Part shown: positions 9,167 through 18,860 of the stretch, piece after piece | Position numbering within the stretch: position 1 is the first letter of the stretch | Layout of the letters: each line of letters starts with the position of its first letter | NCBI GenBank assembly: GCA_018398765.1 | Contig: JAHBMJ010005907.1 | Location: 12,501-32,500 of the forward strand | Length of the DNA stretch: 20,000 nt | From: Chromera velia | Taxonomy: Eukaryota; Sar; Chromeraceae | Direction of reading: 5' to 3' | Position numbers and translations under genes: made by a program | The notes under the pieces: generated by a model | Database searches by the model: none | What the model was told of the DNA's origin: nothing | The model's input: the letters and a program-made list of their open reading frames with translations, nothing else

Positions 9167-10516
9167 GTGAGGAGCATCACAGCAGCACGGTTGAAGCAGA
9201 AGGATGATGGAAGTTTCTTTCCTGCCAAGCTGGAGACAGTAAAGCAGAAAGACATTGTGGAGTGGTTCGAGCTCCCCGCTGATAGACAGCTTCCCCCTGC
9301 CGTGCTTGACAGACTTGCTGAGCAGGCACCTCCTGTGCCTGATCCTGTCCCCCCTGTCCCTTCAAACGAAGTCCCGGTAGACGTTGATGTCGTTGCCGAC
9401 CAGGCAGCCGAGGAAGCAAATACCGCCGAGTTCCTTCGGTGGTTTGAGATGTCCAAATCTAGGTCCAAATCTCAGAAGAGGAATCAGATCCGTGAGCGCA
9501 GAAGGCGAAGGAGAGAGATAAAAGAAGTACGGATTGCAAAAGCCCTCGAGACGCACTTTGAGATTACGTGTGCGGTGATGAAAGGTGAGAGGGCATGCAA
9601 GTTGCTAGCGAGAGAGAACGATGCGAAGGGGCATATTCTTGCCACCGAGGAAGAGATTGTACAGGGTCTCTTCAAAGAGTCCGATCGAAAGGAACTTGCT
9701 CGTTGGTGTCTCTGTTCTGTATTTGATCTCTCTATACAGACACTGTAGATAGAGAAGGGGGTCAAAGCGATTACCCTTCGGTGGGTGAGGACCTGGAAGT
9801 TGAAGGAGGGAAAGAGGGTTGCAAAGTCTTATCTCATAGCGAGAGGGTTCCAAGACTCTCGCGATTGGTCGGTGCTTGAGACCTACTCTAGCACAGCAGA
9901 CGTAAGTCTGGCTAGAGTTGCCTTCCTCTGGGCCGTCTTAAAAGGTCTGCAGGCAGCCAAAATGGACGTGTCAACTGCATTCTTGCAGGCACCCATGAAA
10001 GACGCAGTATGGCTGCGCCTTCCGTCCAACCTCCCTGTAGAGGTCTATCCCAGCCTCCGTGCTGGCGTCTTCATTCACATTCAAAGGGCTGTTTACGGCC
10101 TGAAGGATGCCCTAAAGGTCTACACGAGTTACTTCAAGAAGAAGGTGAGCAGCCTGGGATGGACTGAGATTGCTGAGTCGATTTTGGTCAGAAAGAACAA
10201 AAACGGTGAGATCGTTGCTTTGCTTGTTATGCATGTTGATGATCTCTTCATTTTTTCTCCTTCTGTTGACAAAGACGTGAAGCAAATCCAGAAGCTTTTT
10301 AACACAGACCAGCCAGAAAGAATGGACAATGGAGAGCTTTATTCTTATGTGGGCATCTCCATTCGGATGCGTCCTGGTGAGATGTTGCTTGACCAGTCCA
10401 CATATATTGAGGGAATGGTGAAGGGAGTGAGTGAAGAGGCAAAGAAGCCCTTGACTAAGAAAGATCTCCTGTTGCCTGAGACTGCAGAGACTGACATGTC
10501 CTTGCAGGAACAGTAG
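9167..10516 (+). pseudogene. pol: copia pol part 3: linker and reverse transcriptase
   Basis: Same frame as the integrase core. A charged Arg/Lys-rich linker (about 9470-9560) leads into a copia reverse transcriptase: YLIARGFQDSRDW, then LETYSSTADVSLARV, KMDVSTAFLQAP with the first catalytic Asp (9965-9967), VYGLKDA, and the active-site box HVDD at 10232-10243 where copia enzymes usually have YVDD. His for Tyr needs one T-to-C change and may be decay or a lineage feature. An in-frame TAG at 9746-9748 splits the linker from the polymerase, and a TAG at 10514-10516 ends this stretch. Fingers, palm and thumb are otherwise present at normal length. Confidence 0.92.
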
Positions 10517-11166
10517 CAGAAGAATGTGGGGTGTTTGAGGTGGGCTGTTAAGACCCAACCTTCTCTTTCCTTCCTGTTTTCTCACCTTTCCCGCTTCAAT
10601 TCCCGTCCGTCTCGTGAGTCCGTTCTTGTGAGTGAGAAGGCTCTCTAGCATGCATTCAAAACTTCCCATCCTCTATCTCTTCGTTCTGTTCCCTCCCTTC
10701 CAGTTCTCTTGGTGTGGGGGGATGCATCTTATCAATTGCACAAGAAAGAGGGTAGACTGGGCGTCGAGATACAGTTAGTTGATGAAGGAGACTCTCTGAG
10801 CTTACCAATCTTGATGAGATCGGTGAGCACAACACTATGTATTGGCTGAGCAGGAAGATAGGAAGAAAGCTGGGGTCTACGACTTCTGCAGAGCTTCTTG
10901 CAATGAGAGATGCAGTGAAGATGTCCTGGTCATTCATTCATTTTGTTCAAAAGTTATGGGGTGAGATGCCTCTGGTTGTGGTGGTGACTGACTCTCAGCT
11001 GCTGATGCATCAGATTAGTTCCAAACAGTGTAAAAGCGAGCCGAGAATGCAGGGAGAGTTGGAGTACGTTTTGGAAAATTTGATGGAGTTGGGAGCAAAA
11101 GTTCGTTGGATCGAGACTGAGTCAATGTGTGCAGACAGATAGACTAAGTTCTTTCGTTGCAGTTAA
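10517..11166 (+). pseudogene. pol: copia pol part 4: RNase H and pol C-terminus
   Basis: Begins with VGCLRWAVKTQPSLSF and LSRFNSRPS, the copia segment linking reverse transcriptase to RNase H. A TAG lies at 10646-10648. RNase H residues are visible: Asp in WGDASY (10721-10723), Glu in TTSAELLAM (10891-10893), Asp in VTDSQLL (10990-10992) and the late Asp in MCADR (11134-11136), matching 'LADI.TK' of intact elements. The frame shifts by -1 somewhere in 10786-10836, where both frames are open. TAG at 11140-11142 interrupts just before TKFF; the natural end is probably TAA 11164-11166. RNase H would remove the RNA strand during cDNA synthesis. Confidence 0.88.
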
Positions 11167-11208
11167 GCGTTTCTCTCTTTTAGTCTGTCTTCCTGTTTGT
11201 GTTCAGTT

Positions 11209-11224
11209 CAGACAGAGGGTGATT
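11209..11224 (+). other. Weak polypurine-tract candidate
   Basis: CAGACAGAGGGTGATT directly precedes the right LTR, where the plus-strand primer (polypurine tract) of LTR elements lies. It is purine-rich but broken by C and T, so the assignment rests on position more than on sequence. Confidence 0.4.
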
Positions 11225-11681
11225 TGTGAGAGTAAACACATGCATCCAAGCGTACGTCAGGTGGGCGCCAAGCGTTCTGTGAGCACGCCAGCCATCCACA
11301 CGAGTGAAGAGTATTGCGAGCGGTGTGAACGCATGTTTGAGTGCATTAGCGTCTGACTCCTTGATCGAATAGTGAGGCTGTATGAAGGCTTGGTTTGCTC
11401 AGTCGGTTCATGATAGAGAGTATCCTCAGATAGCAGTCTGATCAGTCTGTGTGTCACGTTTGGAGCGTTGAGGTCCCGCGCATTGGATCAAACGCGCGGT
11501 CTTCGTTTAACTGAATTCTAGATTGCCGTCTCTTTCAATTTCTCTGTTGTTACTGAATGGATTTTCCTGTCTGGACTGAGGACTGCGACCCGGTAGGTCA
11601 GACTTCCCGTTTAGCTGTTTGAGCGTTACCCATTTTCGTTACCTGACTGTTCTAGTCTGTTCTAGGTAACGTTTACCGTCA
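11225..11681 (+). repeat. 3' long terminal repeat
   Basis: Starts TGTGAGAGTAAACAC and ends ACCGTCA. By eye it differs from the left LTR at about 25 positions, 24 of them transitions and one G/C transversion (TAAGTG versus TAACTG). No gaps are needed to align the two copies. Confidence 0.95.
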
Positions 11682-12976
11682 CATAAATAAGCTTTTCAAC
11701 CTGCAATCATTCATATAATTATCGTCTTACCCGATTGACTAGGAATCTAGATCACGTCAACCTCAAACTTTGAACCTTACTCTATCAAGCTGGGAACTTA
11801 GAAGGAATCTATTCTAATCCCTAATACAGTGACGAAGAGACCTTCACACTCTTCTATATTTTTTATCGTTTTCTCAAAAGTATACCTCGGGATGCAATGT
11901 ACGCCTACTCTTGTGTATCTTACTGTGTGTTTAGCTGTGTACATAACTTAGTATAACTTTAACGTGACGATCAGTGTCACTAAAAATGTCGATAATAATA
12001 ATTACAATCAATTTACAGAGACATACCAACCCTTAGGTGAGTACCTTATTGGGCTTTCAGTAGGCAGCGGTACTTGAAAATATCACAGAATTTTTATGCG
12101 AATTTCCGATACATATGTACTTCTAAGGGACTCGGATTTACCCGAGCTGCCCTCCGAGGACACGCACAAACTTAATTCTCACACTTGCCTTCGCGCGCGA
12201 ATGCGCGCGAACAAACTTGTTTTACTTTAAAGTGATTGTGTTTTTTCTTTGTATATTATAATATATATATATACTTCTTTTATAATTCGATGTGCATGCA
12301 TGAATGCTTAATTCAGCTGCATGTTTGACCGGAGCGACACTGCATGAATTATATATTATTATGTAAGAGAGAAGTTTGTCTGTCATGCAGTGCATGTCTG
12401 TGTACCAATATCTGCCACTCTGTTTGCAGGTAAGCATCTGTCGCAATAGTACTTTGGGTCTCCGATGATTGTCACAGTGTGAGTTTGTGGACATTTTTAC
12501 GTGGGCAGTTGGTTTGCCAGTTCGTCCGTGGAAAGGCGACTCGTTGCCAGACTGCATCAACCTCAAGCATGACAATGGTCAGATCGAACATACATATACA
12601 TTGCCAGCGAGGATCGTGTCTTCTCGTGTGCATGTCTTTTTCGACCGCCCTCCATCTCAAGCGATTTCATTCTCTTGTACATATATTCATGTAGAGGCAG
12701 CACTGTCCCTTTGTACGTTTTCCCCGCTTGTTTACTCTGGATCCACTTGCACCTGGTCTGTCGATGAGGCCTTCCTCTCTTTCTTTTATTGCTTCTTGTC
12801 CACACCTGACGTGGACTGAAGCGTGATTCTCACGTGTAGAGTACTCCAAGGAAGCCCTCCTTGCTCGATCATTTCTCTTCCCGTCTTTCATCTTCCTCCT
12901 ACATACAGAAGCTGGGGCAATTTGTTGACCAACTGCCTGGTACAGTAACTTGTATCCGTTTGCCTGTCTTGTGCAG
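11682..12976. other. Spacer between retrotransposon and next gene
   Basis: AT-rich to about 12400, containing the dispersed repeat at 12086-12230, the short palindrome CGCGCGAATGCGCGCG (12192-12207) and an (AT)n tract (about 12255-12275). From about 12420 GC rises, and the acceptor-like TGTTTGCAG at about 12429 may mark 5' exons of the next gene. A 116-codon open frame at 12469-12819 starts with TTG, is not bounded by clear splice sites and looks like chance. No confident gene is seen before 12977. Confidence 0.5.
12086..12230 (+). repeat. Dispersed repeat, copy B
   Basis: Same orientation and motif order as 3745-3880: CAGAATTTTTATG, GAATTTCCGAT, TTCTAAGG, CTCGGATTTA, GCTGCCCTCCGAG, ACAAACTT. 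It carries an extra GCGCGC-rich insert near its end. The two copies sit on opposite sides of the copia element but at different distances, so they are not its target duplication. Confidence 0.6.
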
Positions 12977-15675
12977 AAGAACAGGGACAGCAGCCCGGGC
13001 CATGAAAGAGAGATCACCGGAAGTCTCTCAGCTCCTCCGTCAATCAAGAAGGGGGTGGCAAACAGGATTGTGCAGAACATTCTCGGTCCGCAAATCCGAA
13101 GAGACGCAGAGGAGAGACAGAAAAAGTTTGAGCGAGAGGAGATGAAGGCTCAGATACGAAGAGATTTGAAGCTGCCCCCCAAGCAGTCTTCAAGTCCGTC
13201 TTTACAGAGGCATCTCCAAGGCACTCCCCTTCACTCCCTTTTGGCAACTGCTGCTAAGAACCCTCAAACAGAGTCTCACCAAGTGATCCAGTTCCTCGCG
13301 ACACGTACGCAACCCCCGGGTACACTCCCCCAAGGGGAGCACCGACAGATGCCCCCCGCACGGGAGGATCCCCCCAGTCCCAGTCTACGCCTGGTCCTGC
13401 CCCTTTGTGGCGAGAGCCCTTCACCCCCCCCAATTTCCTACGACACGTGACCCTGCTTGTGCCTTCCCCTGTCCCTGTCCCCAGGCGGGCTACCCTGAGT
13501 CCCTCCTCAGACCTTACCCGACAGCCCGGCCTTTCTGGGGCTGGAACGTTTGATCCGGTTGTTCCACCGGTGGGAGGTTTCGGGGGTTGAGCGTTTGGGG
13601 TCTCCAGCAGTGGTGAGGGTGGGACAGCGAATCCCTCCTTGCATCCCCCGTCAGAAGAAGCAGCCAGACTCGAACCACAACCTCGACCTTCCCCCTCTTT
13701 CTCGGGCAAGCTGCTCACTCCGGCTGCGTACAAGCCCGTGCCATCAAAAGTAGAGACAAAGACAGATGTCCCTTTCCCCCAGGGGGGTTTTGTCACCCTC
13801 CGGACCGCGTTTCCCTACGCCAATTTCCTAGGAAGGTCGCCGAAGGGAAACTCCACAGACAGGCGCCTGCGAGAGAAGTTCTCGTCTCCGATCAGGAACT
13901 TCGAGAAGGAGCTGGGGGGGAAGCTTAAGAAGGAAAGAAAGAAGAGAATCGTCGTTTCGCAGCACTGCTAGTCTCCCCCCATCCAGGAAGTAGACCCACA
14001 AACAGTCCAAAGATCTCCTTTGGCTGGTTTTCGTGAGCTGAAGAGTGATCCTCAGGTCAGTCTGCTGTGTCTTTAACCTACCTGCTTGACTAAGTGCACC
14101 TGTATGCCACAAAAGCAAATCAAGGGATAAAACCTTTCCTCCCCACCTTTGTTTCAGTCCAGATGTCTCTGTCTCTGCCACATATTGTCAAACAGAAATT
14201 AATCCACGGATCCACTGTCTCTCAAACTTCGTCACTGTTTTCATTGACGAGCTCCTTCCTCTTCTTCGTTTTTTGTGTTGAAAGGTCTCGGTGCCTTCCT
14301 TCTGTAAGTCCCCTGTTCATGCCCGCATCGGCACGTGTGCACACTCTTAATTATGAGATCCATGCAGGACGAACCCGACAAGAAGATGCAGGGCTCATTC
14401 GAGTGGGGGTCTGAAGGTCGAAGCGAGAAGAGAGCGAAGAGGGAGCAGGAACTACAGGAAGAATACGAAGCATACGAGCCAGACGTCGGTCATGCTTGCA
14501 CCTGTCATTCAGCACTTCTTTCGCCTTTTCCTCTCTTTATCATCCAATCTGTTCCTTTTCCTTCTTTTTCTGAGTGGCCGTGTGGAGCGGAGTGTAGCTC
14601 CCATGGAGAGGACATCGACGACTTCATGAGCCGGGCGGCTCTTCACAAACTGCAGTGCGTCCACGATCAGGGTGAAGCCTAGGAAAAGGGAGAGGAGCGG
14701 AGAGAATTAAGGAGATGACGACGACACCTGGAAGGAATGGAGAGGCTGCCGCGTTCAAGAGAGGTCCCACCCGAGGGAGGAGAAGAGGAGAGGAGCTAGG
14801 AGAGAGGGGAGGGGAGGAGAAAAGAAGATAGAAACGCTGCACGGGAAGCTTCTGAGTAGATCCGGGTTTCGAATGCGTAGGGAGCCCTCCAAGCCCTCAC
14901 GCAACCGGATAAGGTCTTGAGCATATTCGATCTCCTCACCTGGTTAGTGTCTTCCTGTTTTCACGTCTGTCTTTCCTGCCTTTGGTAAAGGAAAAGAGAG
15001 AAAGGGTTGTCCGCTTCCTGTTCAGACGGTGTAAACCTTTTCTCGTGAACGGATGGGTATCTGGGCGTGAAGCTGTAAGCCCCTCCTAGCGAGTGTCCCC
15101 TGTGCCTCCATCAGGCAACCCCACTTGACCCACCCCGTTCACCAAGTTAGGGCCGAATGTCGAGAAATATGCAATCAGGATGTCGAGCTACGCAAGTGCC
15201 TCTTTTGGGTCGGGGCTTGGGCAGAGACCCTCAAAAGCTCAGTGACACAGATGGGGAAAGGCCCCGCTTTGCATTCAATCAATCATCCTTCAATCATGGC
15301 CGGGTACCGCGGAAGACGGCCGGAATCACTTAATTCGTGGAAGAAAGAGAGAGAGAGAGACACGCGTCTACTCACGGCAGTTTCCCTCTTCTTGCGTGTC
15401 CTTCTTCTTTTGCTGTGTGTTTTTTTTGTGTTTCTCTGCTTCCCTCTTTGCAGGTGACAGGAACTGAAGCCGCTACACTCCGCTCCACTCCTTTGCGTGG
15501 CCGTGTTATTCTTGTCTTTATTGCTTTCTCTTTGTGTCTCTCTTTTCCTTTCATGTGACCCAGTGCTGTGCTTGCATGACCAGTATATCTTTTTGTGGTG
15601 TTGCAGGTGTACGACTCTGACAACATTCTGTACAGGGCCCTCGAGATTTTCGCAATAGTCCAGAAAAAGACATGA
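12977..15675 (+). CDS. Spliced unknown gene, possibly decaying (in-frame stops)
   Basis: Coding-like blocks on one strand: from 12977 (after CTTGTGCAG), a basic helical segment (RIVQNILGPQIRRDAEER); a Pro-rich stretch; then one base back, 13258-14061, ending at the donor CAG|GTCAGT (14062). Next come 14368-14487 (after CATGCAG; EKRAKREQELQEEYEAYE), a block ending near 14682 (HGEDIDDFMSRAALHKLQC), 14881-14942 (LTQPDKVLSIFDLL, donor GTTAGT), about 15026-15073 (donor GTAAGC) and a last exon, 15608-15675, encoding VYDSDNILYRALEIFAIV with stop TGA. The best frame contains stops at 13588 (TGA), 13969, 14680, 14716 (TGA), 14797, 14857 and 14878. Some could sit in introns as short as 37 bases (13951-13987 fits phase 0). 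I recognise no family. Likely nuclear or cytosolic coiled-coil/disordered protein, or a pseudogene. Confidence 0.5.
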
Positions 15676-16382
15676 GGAGGCAGAAAGATCGATCAGATCA
15701 ATGACATGAGATTTTGACGGGAAGAGATTGAACAAAGAAAGTCCATCAAGAGCAGAGAAATTCAGGGAAAAAGAAATACACAATGTGTGCCTTTCTAGCT
15801 CCCCGACATTCAGAAGAACTCGACAATCTGTGGACTTACACTCATCACATGTATCCAGAAGATCAGGAAGAGGGAACTAAACATATATCCTGAAGTAGAA
15901 CGAAAACAGACATCAGATCTGATACTCCCGATACTCCCCTTTATCTGTACGGTGTCGTTGACTCTCCCCCCCCCCCAGCTTCAAACACACACAGAGGGAG
16001 ATGAAGGAAAAAGGAAGGAAGTCCGTCCACTTTCATTCCTCCTGTCTTCCTTGAATGAAGGCACGAGATGTTGTAGCCTTCTTCTTGCATTGTTTTCGCA
16101 AAAGTTCCCCTGAATTCAAAAACCGTCTTTCAGTCCCAGCTGTTGATCTTTAAATCGATTCATTCATCTGGTCCAAACTGACCAGTGGCACATCTGCAGT
16201 GGCATTGAATTTCTTTCTTGTCCATCTGTTTTTGTCTGCTTTCTTTCTCGTCTCAGGAAAGACCGTAGAAAGAAAAAAGAAAGGGAGGGGAGATAGGAAA
16301 GAGAGATGGGTAGAAGGGGGGGGGGAGAAACCAAACAACTTTCCATACCTCCCCCCCCTTCATCCGGCGGGCGAGAGCACGG
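15676..16382. other. 3' flank and spacer, no gene recognised
   Basis: Follows the last exon of the 13-15 kb gene. It holds a C11 run (about 15967-15977), a purine-rich stretch (16255-16330) with a G run, and a C8 run near 16351-16358. Short open frames here are side products of purine or pyrimidine bias. No splice-bounded coding block was found. Confidence 0.5.
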
Positions 16383-16772
16383 CTAGGCCTATCAGAGAAA
16401 AAAAAAAAATTAAGCCCGTTCTCGTTTAATTTTTTTTTTTTGCCCGACGATGTTAGGTGACCTAGGCGTAGGCCATTTTAAAAAAAAAAAAAACCTTAAA
16501 AAAAAATAATTGAAAAAACCCTCGAATAAAATTTATTTACAAAAATACCCCCCCTGCAAAAACTAAAAGAGGCTCAAACAATTTAAGACCGGCTTTGAGC
16601 TTCTAAAACCCCAACGAGTTTTTTCAAAATACTTACAGTTGTTTACAAGAACTTTTTTTTTTACTCAATATGTATCTTTAGCCTCTAGGTCTATATTTTC
16701 CTAGTCATTTCTTCTACTATTTCCTAGTATTTTTTACATTATTTCATATGTTTTTTGCTTGAAATTTTTTAT

Positions 16773-17222
16773 ATGCCGGGGGCAAGTGAGGTGCTTTTTG
16801 CCCCCCTAAAGCGGCGCATTTCCGCAAAAAACTCGTTCTCATAATTGATAAGGAGTTAGAAGCTGAAACTTTGTGTAAAAAGACATTGTAATGATAGAAA
16901 AAGAACTATTGAACAGATTTTTTATATCATTTCTAGAAACATAGGCTACCATACAAATTTTTTTATTTTTAGGCCATTTTTTAACGGTTCCTAATAGTAA
17001 GAAAAACGGTATGAAACTCATAAAATTTGTATAGCAGCCTATGTTTCTAGAAATGATATAAAAAATCTGTTCTATAGTTCTTTTTTTATCGTTATAACGT
17101 CTTCTTACACAAAGTTTCAGTTTCTAACTCTTTACCAATTATGAGAACAAGTTTTTTACGGAAAAGCGCCGGTCTCCTATGTAGAGGGGGGGGCAAAAAG
17201 CACCCTACTCGCCTCCAACATG
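16773..17222. repeat. Large fold-back: about 190-200-bp inverted arms around a 58-base loop
   Basis: Left arm 16773-16962 and right arm 17021-17222 are inverted copies. Shared blocks include GGTGCTTTTTGCCCCCC, GTTCTCATAATTG, GAAACTTTGTGTAA and an unbroken run from GAACAGATTTTTTATATCAT through TTCTAGAAACATAGGCT. Similarity is about 85-90% by eye, higher near the loop. The differences are mostly transitions. No ORF spans it. A transcript through it would form one long hairpin. Confidence 0.92.
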
Positions 17223-18105
17223 CGTTATATTTAAATTTATAGTATTATATATATGATTGAACTTGTTTAAATGGTCATAGAACATGCGCATTGCCTTTTT
17301 CTAACACTTCAACCACTTTGAGAGGAACCTGTGCCCACCCCCCCACAAAGCCTTTGTTGCCTGCTGGCATCGTCATATATCGTCATCTTCTTTCTCCGAA
17401 TCTTCTCAAAGTCAGAGATGTCTGCAACTTGAAGAATGTTTTCAAAACGAGTCACATCATTATCTTTAACCATCAATCAGACCAAATGTTGTTGTTTTGC
17501 CACTGCGCTCAAATAGAGGGGCGCGAAAACACTTGATTATCCAATTTTTATGTTTTGGATCATGAGCAGCAGGACTGGTAAAGCTCCTGCCTGAAGTATT
17601 AAAAACACCCTGCACTTACGCTAATTCGTAACACTCCAATGCGGTCGAATCTCTGCTTGTGCAATGCGGTCAAATATCGCAGTTTTGTTTTTATGTTAAT
17701 TATGCTGTGAGTGATGGTCTCAGAGTGAGAAGGTCACTGAGAACCTGCAAGTACATGGTTCAGTAGGGGTTCAACCTAGGGATTGGCATGTAAGAGTGAA
17801 GACTGCGGTTCGAAGTTCTCTGAATGAACATGGTTTCATTTTCTTTGCTGCTCAGACTTGTTGATCAATCAATAAAGCATATTCAATCAATTCATTTACT
17901 TTCAATTATCTTATAATTGTCCTTAAAGTTTTTGAAGAGGCTATAGTGAATAGGAGGCGAAGACTAGGTCCCTGGCATCAACCTAGCTAGGCATCAACAT
18001 TAAAAGTCTTAAAAAAAAAAAAAAAACTCTAAAAAAAAAATAAAAAGAAAAACACCCCATAAAATTTAGAGTTTTTTTTAATGGCCTCCGCCTAGTCACC
18101 TAAAA

Positions 18106-18170
18106 CAACTGTTATTCAAGTGTTGCATAAGTGTTGTTTTGGTGTTATACAAGTGTTGCTTAGGTGTTAC
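18106..18170. repeat. Short minisatellite, AAGTGTTG-type units
   Basis: Four to five degenerate units of about 16 bases built on AAGTGTTGCATAAGTGTTG, TTTGGTGTTAT, ACAAGTGTTGCTTAGGTGTT. It lies between the inner and outer right termini of the 1.85-kb element and has no counterpart in the left end, so it looks like an expansion inside the right arm. Confidence 0.75.
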
Positions 18171-18236
18171 AAAAAAAAAAAAAAATAATTTAAGCTAATT
18201 CTGGTTTACTTTTTTTTTTTGCTGTGATACGCCCAG

Positions 18237-18860
18237 GGGCACAGACACTGCTTCATGAAACAGTGCTGTTATATAAATATCCTGTTTTTATGGAAGATGG
18301 TGTTTTCATAGACTTGTTTTGCCTGATTATGATGACTTGGTACTTCATGAAGCCTTTACATGCAATCTAAATTAAATGCGTTGACGTCAAAGAAACATCG
18401 GGGGATCGGCGTACGTCAGACACTTCGTCTCAATCGGGTACAATTGAGTATCACATATTAAAAGCTAAATTAAAAGACACACATTGGTAATAATGACAAG
18501 TTTTGCACATTTACATAAATTTTGGTCTTTTATGAGTTATGACTCAATTTATAAGTGGTTACTAGTGGTTACTACTAGTTGCTACTTATTTTTACTGCTA
18601 ATCACTGCTTCATTGTTGATTGTATGTATGGTACAAAGTTAAATTTTTAAATTAACATTAATTGAAATGGCTTGGTTAAAAAAAGAGAGACAATAAAAAA
18701 TAGAACGGGACGGATCTTTTGATTAAAAAAGTAAAAAAAAATGTTAAAAAAACATTCTGGTACAAGCCTATATAGGTCATTTGATCATTTATTGAAGCCG
18801 CTAATGAAACGATGCAGTCTCAGAATAAGTCTTAGACTCTCAGTGAGATAACTAGTGGGT
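18237..18860. other. AT-rich spacer, nothing recognised
   Basis: Low-GC sequence with A runs and simple TAGTGGTTACTA-type duplications (about 18558-18580). No open frame, splice-bounded block or repeat ends of a recognisable class were found. Confidence 0.55.

Larger units (their letters stand above)
5514..11681 (+). mobile_element. Full-length, inactive Ty1/copia LTR retrotransposon
   Basis: Two direct 457-bp LTRs bound an internal region carrying gag, then protease, integrase, reverse transcriptase and RNase H. Integrase before reverse transcriptase is the defining copia order. The internal region has at least eight in-frame stops and two frame changes within pol, so it cannot make its proteins. 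The LTRs differ at about 25 of 457 positions (about 5.5%), so the insertion is not recent. No tRNA primer-binding site is recognisable directly after the left LTR; a small hairpin CCCA-GGCG-TGGG lies about 13 bases inside. Exact 5-bp flanking repeats are absent with these ends; see the findings for an offset TAAAC/TAAAT pair. Confidence 0.95.
16383..18236. mobile_element. Non-autonomous hAT-like element, 1.85 kb, with imperfect 8-bp target duplication
   Basis: Left terminus CTAGGCCTATCAGAG plus A12; the right terminus read inward is CTGGGCGTATCACAGC plus A10. Both are related to the 235-bp MITE at 4062-4296 (CTAGGCGACGCACA...A-run). Flanking 8-mers GAGCACGG (16375-16382) and GGGCACAG (18237-18244) match at 6 of 8, with both mismatches transitions. 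Each end has a subterminal A-run / T-run hairpin. A second pair of similar termini lies inside: TTAGGTGACCTAGGCGTAGG at 16453-16472 and its partner at 18080-18103. There is no transposase frame, so mobility would need a helper. The interior holds a 450-bp fold-back and unassigned sequence (17223-18000) with a few tRNA-promoter-like motifs. Confidence 0.75.

Noticed and set aside
5277-11738. CTTACCCGATT present in both flanks of the copia element
   Set aside because: The match is about 11 bases, at unequal distances from the LTRs and without extended similarity; most likely chance.
12469-12819. 116-codon frame before the 13-15 kb gene
   Set aside because: It starts with TTG, has no recognisable motif and is not bounded by convincing splice sites.
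13254-13796. 180-codon open frame on the - strand
   Set aside because: Antisense to Pro-rich coding-like sequence; Gly/Pro bias keeps the complement open. No splice or start context supports it.
6473-14880. Alternative genetic code (TAG/TAA as Gln, TGA as Arg or Trp)
   Set aside because: The first gene uses only CAA/CAG for Gln over more than 340 codons and ends normally at TGA; stops of all three types occur only in the retrotransposon and in the doubtful 13-15 kb region, which fits decay.
17291-17536. 81-codon frame inside the hAT-like element
   Set aside because: No transposase motif (RW, DDE or dimerisation block) and composition like its surroundings.
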